Shown here piece after piece: positions 34,383 through 42,506 of a stretch of DNA of 53,904 nucleotides. A model generated the notes under the pieces. That model worked only from the letters and a program-made list of their open reading frames with translations. It made no database searches and was not told the origin of the DNA. Source of the stretch: Synergistota bacterium (GTDB taxonomy: Bacteria; Synergistota; Synergistia; Synergistales; Synergistaceae); contig JAEXGR010000034.1 of the NCBI GenBank assembly GCA_023450745.1, positions 1 through 53,904 on the forward strand. Direction: 5' to 3'. The position numbers and the translations under genes were made by a program. Within the stretch, counting starts at the first letter, position 1, and each line of letters starts with the position of its first letter.

Positions 34383-34721
34383 TTATATAGTTTATTTATC
34401 GCCTTTCAGCTTAGCGGCCTCCCCGCCCCGCGTCAAGGCGGCGTTCATGAGTCCGCCCCGCAAAAACAGGCCGAGCACACGGAACCGTACCGTCATTTCT
34501 ATCTTCTGGCGGTCTTTTTCTTTAACAACGCCCGCGCGCAGAATTTCGCCGGCGAAATGCCGGCCGGCGCACTCGATAACGACCTCACGCTCGGAGGAGG
34601 GACGGCGGAGGCGGCCAAATACATCGCGGCGCACAAACCGGGGCTCGCTGGCGAAGCGGGCAGGGCCGCCAGAGAACGCATCCTTGAAATACTCAACGAT
34701 CAGGGGCTTCTGCCTCAATAA
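34383..34721 (+). pseudogene. Orphan reading frame without start, possible gene remnant
   Basis: An open frame of 112 codons runs from a TGA at 34380 to TAA at 34721. Its last part, NFAGEMPAGALDNDLTLGGG then AAKYIAAHKPGLAGEAGR and RILEILNDQGLLPQ, has protein-like composition and helix periodicity. There is no ATG/GTG/TTG until 34557 and no ribosome-binding site there. Opposite-strand frames of similar length exist, so the coding strand is uncertain. I do not recognise the family. Confidence 0.3.
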
Positions 34722-34746
34722 CCGATAATTCCCCGCGCGCCCTTTA

Positions 34747-34757
34747 TGCTATATAAT
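34747..34757 (+). promoter_or_regulatory. -10 region for the DUF554 gene
   Basis: TGCTATATAAT with TATAAT at 34752-34757. The same 13-base string TGCTATATAATAG recurs at 50349 ahead of a diguanylate cyclase gene. A start site near 34764 places an ATG at 34746 outside the message, supporting the later start codon. Confidence 0.55.
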
Positions 34758-34784
34758 AGCAAGGATGAAAGCGGGGAATATATT

Positions 34785-35486
34785 GTGGAATTATTTAGCT
34801 CAATGCCACTTTTTGGGAGCGTTGCGAACGCCCTGATGATAATCTGCGGCGCTCTCACGGGACTGTTGCTTCGCAAAAAAATCCCGGCGAAAATCATGGA
34901 ACTGCCCGTACAGGGAATGGCGCTCTTCGTGATAACGCTCGGCATCGGCATGGCAATAAAGACGCGGCAGCCGCTGGCGGTCATCGCCAGTATCGCCGTG
35001 GGCTCGCTCTTGGGCGAACTGATGAACCTTGAAGGGGCGCTTGAAAAAGCCAGCATGAAACTTGAGCGGAGCATCGGCGACAGCGCCAAGGGATTCTCCG
35101 CGGGATTCATCACGACAAGCCTCATCTACTGCACCGGCTCGATGGCCGTACTCGGCGCCTTTGAAGAGGGGCTCGGCGGATATCCCTCGCTGCTTATCGC
35201 CAAGGGACTGATAGACGGCCTTACCTCTGTGGCGATGGCGGCCTCGCTCGGTTTCGGCGTAGTTTTTTCCGCCGTCCCCGTATTCCTCTACCAGGGGGCG
35301 CTGACCCTCGCCGCCGGCTGGATACAGCCTTTCATGTCGGAAGCCGCCGTCACGGAGATGAGCGCGACGGGCGGCCTCATGCTTATGGGCATCGGCGTCA
35401 ACCTGCTTGGCTTCATGAAAATACGGGTAATGAACATGCTTCCTGGACTTATAGTCGCCGTCATACTTGTGAGATTGTTTTTTTAG
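34785..35486 (+). CDS. DUF554 membrane protein (YdfK-like)
   Basis: A 233-residue membrane protein with six to seven hydrophobic segments. Typical DUF554 features are GSVANALMIICGALTGLLL near the start, ALFVITLGIGMAIK, GSLLGELMNLE, GFITTSLIYCTGSMAVLGAF, GLIDGLTSVAMAASLGFGV and GIGVNLLGFMKIRVMNMLPG. The family is widespread, and its function is not established to my knowledge. GTG at 34785 with GGGGA ~9 bases upstream is preferred; an in-frame ATG at 34746 precedes the probable transcription start. Confidence 0.85.
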   Translation: MELFSSMPLFGSVANALMIICGALTGLLLRKKIPAKIMELPVQGMALFVITLGIGMAIKTRQPLAVIASIAVGSLLGELMNLEGALEKASMKLERSIGDSAKGFSAGFITTSLIYCTGSMAVLGAFEEGLGGYPSLLIAKGLIDGLTSVAMAASLGFGVVFSAVPVFLYQGALTLAAGWIQPFMSEAAVTEMSATGGLMLMGIGVNLLGFMKIRVMNMLPGLIVAVILVRLFF

Positions 35487-35600
35487 CTTTTTTTGTGCAT
35501 TAAACTAAATAGTTCCTTTTTTCCCTAAGCCTAAGAGAAGAATTATATGAATTCTATACTATTTTCTGGAATTCACAAATATAACCTTATTTCTGGGCTC

Positions 35601-35629
35601 TTTACGGAAAAACTAATCAGGAATACAAT
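35601..35629 (+). promoter_or_regulatory. Promoter of gdhA
   Basis: TTTACG (35601-35606), 17-base spacer and TACAAT (35624-35629), about 90 bases ahead of the gdhA start. The rest of this AT-rich 230-base gap holds no recognisable gene. Confidence 0.55.
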
Positions 35630-35718
35630 AGCTATGTACATTAAAATTCGTCCCGCAAAGGATACGATTTTAAAGTGACCGCCCCGCAGGGGGCGAATAT
35701 ACTAAGGGGGTTTTTTGT

Positions 35719-36996
35719 ATGGCCGTACAGAAGCGTACTTCCAACAACGTACTTCTTCACACCGCACTGCAGAATTTCTATTCGGCAGCAGAAGAAATGG
35801 GACTTGAGGACGGTCTCGTTGAAGTTTTAAGCCGCCCGGAGCGCGCAATCTGCGTCTCAATCCCCGTCCAGATGGACGATGGCTCAGTAAGAGTTTTTAA
35901 CGGTTATCGCGTACAGCATTCAACAGTCTGCGGACCCGCCAAGGGCGGACTTCGCTTCCATCCCGACGTCAACCTCGAAGAGTGCGAAGCGCTCGCCAGC
36001 CTTATGACCTGGAAATGCTCGCTCGCCGGTATTCCTTACGGCGGCGGCAAGGGCGGAATCTCCGTAGATCCCTTCGAGCTCTCACCGCGTGAGCGCGAAA
36101 TGATGACCCGCACATTCGCAGCCCGTATCGCCCCCTTCATCGGCGACTGGACTGACGTACCCGCTCCCGACGTCAACACCGGCGGACCCGAAATGGTTTG
36201 GATCATGGACACCGTTTCCAAGCTCCGCGGGAACCTCGAGCCCGGCGTCGTAACAGGCAAACCGATCGCCTACTGGGGTTCAAAGGGCCGCACGGCGGCT
36301 ACCGGACTCGGCGTCGCCACCTGTGTGCTTGAGCTCCTCAAGACCCAGAACATCGACCCGAAGACCGCTACCGTCATCGTACAGGGCTTCGGCAACGTCG
36401 GAACCTACAACGCCCTCTTCCTCCAGGAAGCCGGCGCGAAGATCGTCGGCATCAGCGACATCACCGGCGGCTACTACAACCCGAACGGCATCGACATCAA
36501 AGCCGCGAAGGCCTATGTTGAGAAGCACCCGAAACGCATCCTCGACGGATACACCGAACCCGGCCTCGTCAAGATGAGCGGCGAAGACATCCTCGAGCAG
36601 GAATGCCTCGTTCTTTCACCCTGCGCCCTTGAAGGCGTCATCAGCGAAAAGAACGCCGGCAAACTGAAGTGCAAATACATCGTTGAAGGCGCCAACGGAC
36701 CGACCAGACCCGAAGGCGACGCGATCCTCGACCAGCGCGGCATCATCGTCGTACCTGACTTCCTCGCCAACAGCGGCGGCGTCATCGGCTCATACTTTGA
36801 GTGGGTACAGGACCTCGCTGGATTCTTCTGGACCGAGGAAGAGTACAACAACCGCCTCGTCCCGATCATGAAGGACAACTTCAAGAGAGTTTGGGACTAT
36901 GCGCAGGAGCATAACGTGAAGATGCGCCGCGCGGCGTTCCTCGTCGCCATCAAGCGCGTTGCCGACGGACTCAAAATAAAGGGCTTCTTCCTCTAA
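35719..36996 (+). CDS. gdhA: Glu/Leu/Phe/Val dehydrogenase, probably glutamate dehydrogenase
   Basis: A 425-residue enzyme with VFNGYRVQHSTVCGPAKGG, GLRFHPDVNLEECEALA, MTWKCSLAGIPYGGGKGGI (catalytic lysine region), DVPAPDVNTGG, and the Rossmann motif VIVQGFGNVGTYNALFLQ; VEGANGPTRPEGDAIL and VVPDFLANSGGVIGSYFEW close the active site. Size and motifs fit the hexameric NAD-type glutamate dehydrogenases used by amino-acid fermenters. Strong ribosome-binding site (AAGGGGG). Codon use is more biased toward a few codons than in the neighbours, suggesting high expression. A strong terminator follows. Confidence 0.95.
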   Translation: MAVQKRTSNNVLLHTALQNFYSAAEEMGLEDGLVEVLSRPERAICVSIPVQMDDGSVRVFNGYRVQHSTVCGPAKGGLRFHPDVNLEECEALASLMTWKCSLAGIPYGGGKGGISVDPFELSPREREMMTRTFAARIAPFIGDWTDVPAPDVNTGGPEMVWIMDTVSKLRGNLEPGVVTGKPIAYWGSKGRTAATGLGVATCVLELLKTQNIDPKTATVIVQGFGNVGTYNALFLQEAGAKIVGISDITGGYYNPNGIDIKAAKAYVEKHPKRILDGYTEPGLVKMSGEDILEQECLVLSPCALEGVISEKNAGKLKCKYIVEGANGPTRPEGDAILDQRGIIVVPDFLANSGGVIGSYFEWVQDLAGFFWTEEEYNNRLVPIMKDNFKRVWDYAQEHNVKMRRAAFLVAIKRVADGLKIKGFFL

Positions 36997-37028
36997 TAGA
37001 AGACGGCTCCGATATAAAGCAGTTTAAG

Positions 37029-37057
37029 GGGACGGGCAAACGCCCGTCCCTTTTTTT
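37029..37057 (+). terminator. Intrinsic terminator of gdhA
   Basis: Perfect 9-bp stem (37029-37037 with 37042-37050), AAAC loop and a run of seven T. Confidence 0.95.
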
Positions 37058-37119
37058 ATGCGCCGCCGCGTTTCATACAGTATAATGATCGGCGGTTATC
37101 CAACATGATTGCGGGGAAG

Positions 37120-37680
37120 ATGATGAAAAACCTTTTACAGCTTTATCTCATATTTTTAAAGATCGGCAGCGTCACCTTCGGCGGCGGGCTTGCGATGTAC
37201 CCCATTCTGTACGATGAATTTGTCAAAAAGCGCGGCTGGATAACCGAAACCGAGCTGACCGACTACTACGCCGTCGGCCAATGCACGCCTGGCATCATCG
37301 CCGTCAACGTCTCCACCTTTGTGGGAAATAAGCGCGGCGGCCCGCTCGGCGGATTTATCGCCACCCTTGGCTTCGTCACCGTGCCGCTTGTCCTGCTCGC
37401 GGCGATCGCGGCGTCGCTGCGCCGCGTCACAGAGTTTCCCGCCGTCCGCAGCGCCTTCGCCGGCATCCGCGTCTGTGTCTGCGTCCTGATTGTGAACGCC
37501 GTGCTGCGGCTCTGGAAAAACTCCGTCGTCGACCGCCCCACGCTGCTGCTCTTCGCGGCGGCCTTCGCCGCCAGCGCAGGCTCGCCCTATATGCCCTTTT
37601 CGGTGAGTCCGGCGCTCATCGTCCTCGCCTCGCTCCTCTTCGGGATAGCGTGGCGGCGAAGGATGGGAGGCAAGCGGTGA
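37120..37680 (+). CDS. Chromate transporter family protein, first half
   Basis: A 186-residue single-domain CHR protein: LIFLKIGSVTFGGGLAMYPI, GWITETELTDYYAVGQCTPG and VSTFVGNKRGGPLGGF, about six membrane segments. It is one half of the usual ~400-residue ChrA; the other half follows with a four-base overlap, so the two probably work as a heterodimer. Substrate may be chromate or another oxyanion. The start at 37120 or 37123 is supported by GCGGGGA; a TATAAT lies at 37081-37086. Confidence 0.85.
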   Translation: MMKNLLQLYLIFLKIGSVTFGGGLAMYPILYDEFVKKRGWITETELTDYYAVGQCTPGIIAVNVSTFVGNKRGGPLGGFIATLGFVTVPLVLLAAIAASLRRVTEFPAVRSAFAGIRVCVCVLIVNAVLRLWKNSVVDRPTLLLFAAAFAASAGSPYMPFSVSPALIVLASLLFGIAWRRRMGGKR

Positions 37681-38249
37681 TCCTCCTGCTGCGCCTCTTC
37701 GGCGAATTTTTCAAGGTCGGCCTCTTCGCCGTCGGCGGCGGGCTCGCGACGCTGCCCTTTCTCTACTCCCTCTCCGTCGAAAGCGGCTGGTTTACTCCGA
37801 CCGACATCGCCAATATGATCGCCGTCGCGGAGTCTACCCCCGGAGCGATCGGCGTCAACATGGCGACCTTCGCGGGATATCTGACCGCGGGAATCCCCGG
37901 GGCGGTCATCGCCACCATCGGCCTGGTCACGCCTTCGATAGTCGTGATCCTGCTGATCGCGAACTTGCTTGACAATTTCCACGAACACGCCGTCGTCAAG
38001 GACGCCTTCTACGGCCTGCGCCCCGCCTCCATCGCGCTGATCGCCGCCTCGGGGGTAAACGTCGTCGCCGTCACGCTGCTCGACCTCGAAAAGTTCCAGG
38101 CAACGGGCAGAGCCGCGGATCTGTTCTCTTGGAAGGCGGTCCTCTTTGCCGTCATCCTCTTTGCGGCGCAGAAAAGGCTGCCATGGAGCCCGATCGTATT
38201 CATCGCCGTCTCCGCGGCGGTCGGAATATTGTTCAATTTCGGCTCTTGA
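37677..38249 (+). CDS. Chromate transporter family protein, second half
   Basis: A 190-residue CHR protein: FFKVGLFAVGGGLATLPFL, GWFTPTDIANMIAVAESTPG and VNMATFAGYLTAGIPGAVIA. It parallels the upstream protein motif by motif, as expected for a short-chain ChrA pair. GTG start overlapping the upstream stop, with GGGAGG ahead. Confidence 0.87.
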   Translation: MILLLRLFGEFFKVGLFAVGGGLATLPFLYSLSVESGWFTPTDIANMIAVAESTPGAIGVNMATFAGYLTAGIPGAVIATIGLVTPSIVVILLIANLLDNFHEHAVVKDAFYGLRPASIALIAASGVNVVAVTLLDLEKFQATGRAADLFSWKAVLFAVILFAAQKRLPWSPIVFIAVSAAVGILFNFGS

Positions 38250-38426
38250 TCAAACCGGCGGCGCTGGCATTATCCCCCGTTTTGTACGGCGGTCATTAAA
38301 GCAAGGTAAAATATCGATAAACCTGATAAGAACAGGAAATCTTCATAAAATCCCCATATTTAAGTTGTATATTACCTGCCAGAGAGAATAAAATTCGTTA
38401 AGCAGAACAATTTGGGAGTGATTTAA

Positions 38427-38828
38427 ATGGCGATAACGAATATTTGGAAAAGATCGGGAAAAATTATCACGACAGCCGTCCTTATTTCAATAATGGCCGC
38501 TTCGGCCGCCTTTGCCGCGCCGCAGCCGCATGGCGGGCCGGGACAACAAAAAAATCCGCCCGCGGCACAGCCCGTGCCGAACAATCAGCGCCCGGGGCAG
38601 CCGGGGGCGAACAATCAAAAGCCAGGGGCGGCGGCGCCCAAGCCAAACCAGCCGCAAGCAAAGCCCGCGCCCCATAACGTGCCGGCTCCCGCCCCCAAGC
38701 CGGTTCCCGCGCCGCAGCCGGCGCGGCCGCATGACGACGGCGGCTCAAACGCCACGGGAGCGCTGGTTACGGGAGCGATCCTCGGCGCGGTGCTGACGAC
38801 CGTGATCAATAATTCGGCCTCAAATTAG
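38427..38828 (+). CDS. Secreted Pro/Ala/Gln/Asn-rich small protein
   Basis: A 133-residue protein with a signal peptide ending ASAAFA (~residue 30), a low-complexity middle of repeated Pro, Ala, Gln and Asn (AAPKPNQPQAKPAPHNVPA), and a C-terminal hydrophobic, glycine-containing segment GALVTGAILGAVLTTVIN. It is likely periplasmic or surface-exposed and anchored by its C-terminus. No family recognised. GGGAGTG ribosome-binding site. Possibly co-transcribed with the next secreted protein (10-base gap). Confidence 0.75.
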   Translation: MAITNIWKRSGKIITTAVLISIMAASAAFAAPQPHGGPGQQKNPPAAQPVPNNQRPGQPGANNQKPGAAAPKPNQPQAKPAPHNVPAPAPKPVPAPQPARPHDDGGSNATGALVTGAILGAVLTTVINNSASN

Positions 38829-38838
38829 GAGAGACGAT

Positions 38839-39264
38839 ATGAAAAAAATTCTTTTCGCGGCGCTTATACTGACGCTTCTCGCCACCGTCTGCCTCTCGCA
38901 GGCGGCCTTCGCGGAGAATTTCGCCGAGGTCGAGAGGACGGAGAGGAATATCGCCTATCTTGATACCGACTCGGTTAAAGACGAGGGCGACTATCTGACC
39001 GCGGTCACCAAGATCACCCTCCGCACGCCCGAGGAGAGGGCGAAGTTCAAAGAGCGCTGCGGCGTTGACGCGCACTATCTCCTCATGACTTTCGCCTATA
39101 ATAAGAGGGCGCGCGAAGACCAGCTGCTCGCGGCTGAGGCCGTTTACGGCTATGAGACGACGGGAAGCGAGTCAAATGAATTCTCCGACCGGAGCTGGCG
39201 TGCCATTCCGGAGGGAACGATCGGCGCGGTCATCTACGAAAAAATTATGGCGCCAACTAAATAA
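38839..39264 (+). CDS. Exported small protein, surface-adhesin-E-like
   Basis: A 141-residue protein with a clear signal peptide (KKILFAALILTLLATVCLS, cleavage after QAAFA). The mature part has NIAYLDTDSVKDEGDYLTAV followed by a conserved-looking strand pattern, resembling small exported proteins with a YxDxxSV start. Function unknown. AGGAGAG ribosome-binding site; terminator at 39310. Confidence 0.75.
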   Translation: MKKILFAALILTLLATVCLSQAAFAENFAEVERTERNIAYLDTDSVKDEGDYLTAVTKITLRTPEERAKFKERCGVDAHYLLMTFAYNKRAREDQLLAAEAVYGYETTGSESNEFSDRSWRAIPEGTIGAVIYEKIMAPTK

Positions 39265-39309
39265 CGGCTTTCCAATATTACCCCTTTCAATATATACCCC
39301 TTCTTCAAG

Positions 39310-39348
39310 ATGGGCGGACGAGGCGTTGCCCTCACCGCCCATTACTTT
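39310..39348 (+). terminator. Terminator after the secreted-protein pair
   Basis: Stem atgggcgg (39310-39317) with ccgcccat (39335-39342), with inner gagg/cctc pairing, followed by TACTTTTTATTT. Confidence 0.65.
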
Positions 39349-39370
39349 TTATTTAAAATCATTACAAAAG

Positions 39371-39399
39371 TTGACAAAATTATTAGCTTATGCTAACCT
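39371..39399 (+). promoter_or_regulatory. feo operon promoter
   Basis: Perfect TTGACA (39371-39376), 17-base spacer and TAACCT (39394-39399). The first DtxR-like palindrome lies across the spacer and -10, a position that would block RNA polymerase. Confidence 0.6.
39383..39396 (+). promoter_or_regulatory. DtxR-family operator candidate 1 (feo)
   Basis: TTAG-CTTATG-CTAA, an inverted repeat with six-base spacing within the promoter. It resembles the half-sites of known DtxR/IdeR boxes (TTAGG...CCTAA). Confidence 0.6.
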
Positions 39400-39414
39400 T
39401 AGCGTCGTAAATGA

Positions 39415-39430
39415 GTTAGTGGTATCTAAC
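39415..39430 (+). promoter_or_regulatory. DtxR-family operator candidate 2 (feo)
   Basis: GTTAG-TGGTAT-CTAAC, same spacing as site 1 and 33 bases (about three helical turns) downstream of it, so both lie on one DNA face. Confidence 0.6.
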
Positions 39431-39457
39431 CACATTTGAGAGACGGAGGTAACGTCA

Positions 39458-39670
39458 ATGATGCCTTTAATAATGGCTGATACGGGTGTGGTCTGCGGGA
39501 TCAAAAGGATCGGCGGCGAGGGCGCTCAGAGGCAGTTCATCGAGGGACTTGGTTTCGTCCCGGGAGCCGAAGTCGTAATCATATCAAAAAATGCGGACAA
39601 TCTTATTGTCAGCATCAAGGGCTCGCGAGTCGCGATAAATAAAGATATCGCCCTTAAAATCATGGTTTGA
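39458..39670 (+). CDS. feoA: FeoA-family ferrous iron transport protein
   Basis: A 70-residue SH3-like protein: GVVCGIKRIGGEGAQRQFIE, then GLGFVPGAEVVIISK and a closing AINKDIALKIMV, the FeoA fold. It is thought to assist FeoB at the membrane. GACGGAGGT ribosome-binding site. First gene of feoA-feoA-feoB under the DtxR-like sites. Confidence 0.92.
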   Translation: MMPLIMADTGVVCGIKRIGGEGAQRQFIEGLGFVPGAEVVIISKNADNLIVSIKGSRVAINKDIALKIMV

Positions 39671-39684
39671 CAAGGAGAGGATTT

Positions 39685-39918
39685 ATGATGAAAACTCTGA
39701 AGGAAACACAGCCCGGGGAGTCCGTCAGCGTCGTAAAGGTCCACGGGACCGGCGCGCTGAGGCGCCGCTTGCTTGATATGGGCATTACAAAGGGAAGCCG
39801 CATCGACGTCTTGAAGACGGCGCCGCTTGGCGATCCGATCGAGGTCACGATACGCGGATACGAACTCTCCCTGCGGAAGTCGGAGGGAGAAATGGTCGAG
39901 GTAGAACCTATCGTTTAA
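39685..39918 (+). CDS. feoA: Second FeoA-family protein
   Basis: A 77-residue FeoA protein: QPGESVSVVKVHGTGALRRR, LLDMGITKGSRIDVLKTAPL and YELSLRKSEGEMVEVEPI. Two different FeoA genes ahead of feoB is a common anaerobe arrangement. AAGGAGAGG precedes the tandem ATGs at 39685 and 39688. Confidence 0.93.
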   Translation: MMKTLKETQPGESVSVVKVHGTGALRRRLLDMGITKGSRIDVLKTAPLGDPIEVTIRGYELSLRKSEGEMVEVEPIV

Positions 39919-39964
39919 AGCTGTGCGTAGGATGTGTGTCTTACGCATTTTAAAATCTTATTTG

Positions 39965-39982
39965 GGTTAGGTTTTGCTAACC
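39965..39982 (+). promoter_or_regulatory. DtxR-family operator candidate 3 (between feoA and feoB)
   Basis: GGTTAG-GTTTTG-CTAACC, the strongest of the three palindromes (six-base arms), directly before the feoB ribosome-binding site CAGGAGG. It could give feoB separate control. Confidence 0.65.
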
Positions 39983-39997
39983 ACAGGAGGAATTGGC

Positions 39998-42157
39998 ATG
40001 TTTAAAAAAATTGCTCTCGCCGGCAACCCCAACAGCGGCAAGACGACTTTATTCAACGCCCTCACCGGCGCCAACCAGTCGGTCGGCAACTGGCCGGGCG
40101 TTACGGTGGAAAAGAAGGAAGGCTGTCTGCGCGGCAAAAAAGAGGTGCGGATCATCGACCTTCCCGGCATATACTCCCTCTCTCCCTACAGCCCCGAGGA
40201 GCGCGTCGCCAGAAATTATCTGCGGGACGAGGCGCCTGACGCGATCATCAACATCATCGACGGCAGCAACCTCGAACGCAATCTTTATCTGACGACGCAG
40301 CTCACGGAGCTCTCGATTCCGGTCGTGGCGGCGGTCAATATGATCGACGTCGTAAAGAAGAGGGGCGAATCGATAGATTGCGCCAAGCTTTCAAAAAAGC
40401 TCGGCATTCCCGTAGTGGAGATTTCCGCCCTTAAGGGGACGGGGATTGACGCGCTCGTTAAAGAGGCCTGCGTCGCGGCGGAGGAAAAGACGGCCCCGGC
40501 AACAAAGAGAATCTTCCAGGGTTCCATCGAAAAGGCCCTCGCCGAGATAGAGCTGGCCTTCGCGGACACGCTGCCGGCAGACCGCGTCCGCTGGTACTCC
40601 ATCAAACTCTTCGAGGGAGACCCCGAGGTGCTGGCGGAGCTGAAAGACAACACCCGCGGCATCAAGACGGCCAACACCGTTCGGGAAGCCTGCGAAGCGA
40701 AATTTGACGACGACGCCGAAAGCATCATCACCAGCGAAAGATACGCCTACATCAGCTCCCTGATCAAGGAATCGCACAAGAAGCAAAGCGAATCCGTCCT
40801 CACGATGACGGACAAGATAGACGCCGTGGTGACGAACCGCGTGCTCGCGCTGCCGATATTCGCGGCGATCATCTTCGCGGTCTACTACATTTCCGTGACG
40901 ACCGTCGGCGCTTTCGTCACGGACTGGACGAACGACGTTCTCTTCGGTGAAATCGTCCCGCCGGCGGTCGAAGGCGCGCTGGCGGCGCTGGGTGTCGCGG
41001 GCTGGCTCCAAAGCCTGATCCTTGACGGGATCATCGCCGGCGTCGGCGCGGTCCTCGGCTTCGTGCCGCAGATGCTGGTCCTCTTCGCGCTGCTGGCGGT
41101 TCTCGAATATTCCGGATATATGGCGCGCGTCGCCTTCATCCTTGACCGGATCTTCCGCCGTTTTGGGCTCTCTGGCAAGTCGTTCATTCCGATGATCGTG
41201 GCCACCGGCTGCGGCGTCCCCGGCATTATGGCCTCGCGCACGATAGAAAACGAACACGACCGCCGGATGACGATCATGACGGCGACCTTCATGCCCTGCG
41301 GCGCGAAGCTGCCGATCATCGCCCTCATCGCGGGAGCGCTCTTCGACGGCACCTGGTGGGTCGCTCCGAGCGCCTACTTCGTCGGCATCGCCTCGATAAT
41401 CATCTCCGGGCTGATCCTGAAAAAAACGGCTTTCTTCGCGGGAGAAAGCGCCCCCTTCGTCATGGAGCTGCCGGATTACCACATGCCCTCGCTCTTCAGC
41501 GTCTTAAGCAGTATGTGGGAGCGCGGCTGGAGCTTCATTAAGAAAGCGGGAACGATCATCCTGCTCTCCACGATCTTCGTCTGGTTCACCTCCAGCTTCG
41601 GCTATGTCGACGGGCAGATCGCGATGGTTGAGGACCTCTCGGACGGCTTCCTCGCCGGCATCGGGCGCTCGATCGCCTGGATATTCGCGCCTCTCGGCTG
41701 GGGCACCTGGCAGTCCGCCGTCGCCGCCTTCACGGGACTTGTCGCTAAGGAAAACGTCGTCGGCACCTTCGGCATCCTCTTCGGCTTCGCCGAAGTATCG
41801 GAAGAGGGCGAAGAGATCTGGAAGCAGCTTGCGGCCCACTACACGCCGCTCGCCGCCTATTCCTTCATGATCTTCAACCTTCTCTGCGCCCCCTGCTTCG
41901 CCGCGATGGGAGCCATCAAGCGCGAGATGAACAGCGCGAAATGGACCTGCTTCGCGATCGGATACCAGACCGGATACGCTTACGCGGTGGCCTTTGTGGT
42001 CTATCAGCTCGGCCTCGTCTTCGAGGGCAAGCCGCTCACAGCCTGGACGGCGGCCGCGGCGGCGGTCCTGCTCTGCGGGATTTACCTGCTGCTGCGCCCC
42101 GCAAAGAAAAATTACGCCCTTGACGGGAAGGTAAGCACCGCCGGCGCTAACGGATAA
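39998..42157 (+). CDS. feoB: Ferrous iron transporter FeoB
   Basis: A 719-residue membrane GTPase. The N-terminal G domain has G1 GNPNSGKTTLFN, G2-region NWPGVTVEKKEG, G3 DLPGIYSL, and G4 NMID (NMIDVVKKRG). The membrane part has about eight helices with the gating motifs VATGCGVPGIMASRTI and FMPCGAKLPI, and LLCAPCFAAMGAIKREM near the end. It imports Fe2+ into the cytoplasm. Start at 39998 after CAGGAGG; an in-frame TTG at 39974 lies inside the operator and is not preferred. Confidence 0.97.
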   Translation: MFKKIALAGNPNSGKTTLFNALTGANQSVGNWPGVTVEKKEGCLRGKKEVRIIDLPGIYSLSPYSPEERVARNYLRDEAPDAIINIIDGSNLERNLYLTTQLTELSIPVVAAVNMIDVVKKRGESIDCAKLSKKLGIPVVEISALKGTGIDALVKEACVAAEEKTAPATKRIFQGSIEKALAEIELAFADTLPADRVRWYSIKLFEGDPEVLAELKDNTRGIKTANTVREACEAKFDDDAESIITSERYAYISSLIKESHKKQSESVLTMTDKIDAVVTNRVLALPIFAAIIFAVYYISVTTVGAFVTDWTNDVLFGEIVPPAVEGALAALGVAGWLQSLILDGIIAGVGAVLGFVPQMLVLFALLAVLEYSGYMARVAFILDRIFRRFGLSGKSFIPMIVATGCGVPGIMASRTIENEHDRRMTIMTATFMPCGAKLPIIALIAGALFDGTWWVAPSAYFVGIASIIISGLILKKTAFFAGESAPFVMELPDYHMPSLFSVLSSMWERGWSFIKKAGTIILLSTIFVWFTSSFGYVDGQIAMVEDLSDGFLAGIGRSIAWIFAPLGWGTWQSAVAAFTGLVAKENVVGTFGILFGFAEVSEEGEEIWKQLAAHYTPLAAYSFMIFNLLCAPCFAAMGAIKREMNSAKWTCFAIGYQTGYAYAVAFVVYQLGLVFEGKPLTAWTAAAAAVLLCGIYLLLRPAKKNYALDGKVSTAGANG

Positions 42158-42191
42158 AAGATAAAGACTAAAAGTCAGGAGCGATGATCAG

Positions 42192-42359
42192 ATGATTGCC
42201 ACTATCGTAATAAGCATACTTCTCTTCGCGGCGGTGGTCGCGATATTGATGAAGATGAACAGGGACCGGCGCGAGGGCAAAAGCTCCTGCGGCTGCGGCG
42301 GCAGCTGCGGCAGCTGCCCGGGGTCGGCCGTCTGCCGCCCGCCGGAGAAAGACAAATGA
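42192..42359 (+). CDS. FeoB-associated Cys-rich membrane protein
   Basis: A 55-residue protein: one N-terminal membrane helix (IATIVISILLFAAVVAILM), a short basic stretch, and a cysteine cluster CGCGGSCGSCPGSAVC. This matches the small FeoB-associated proteins (FeoB_associated family) found after feoB in Gram-positive and Synergistota-like anaerobes. It may pass or sense iron, or play the part of FeoC. The gene lies 34 bases after feoB. Confidence 0.85.
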   Translation: MIATIVISILLFAAVVAILMKMNRDRREGKSSCGCGGSCGSCPGSAVCRPPEKDK

Positions 42360-42419
42360 GATAGACAAGGTTTCTCCCAAAACCCTTCTATAAAACCCAC
42401 ACCACACACACAAAGCGAT

Positions 42420-42455
42420 GCCAACTGCCTCCTAACTTCACGGGAGGCAGTTGGC
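42420..42455. terminator. Hairpin between convergent feo operon and sensor GGDEF gene
   Basis: A 13-bp perfect stem (42420-42432 with 42443-42455) and ten-base loop. No T-run on either side, but position and strength suggest a shared terminator. Confidence 0.55.
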
Positions 42456-42506
42456 GCGCTCCTTCCTTTCCAACGAAAAAACGTCAGAATCGAGCGTTTT
42501 GCGCTC

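Noticed and set aside
34746..34784. Earlier ATG start for the DUF554 protein
   Set aside because: The ATG at 34746 overlaps the -10 promoter region, so it would precede the transcription start; the GTG at 34785 has a ribosome-binding site.
42393..42413. CA-rich low-complexity tract after the feo operon as a repeat element
   Set aside because: Too short and not repeated elsewhere in the window.
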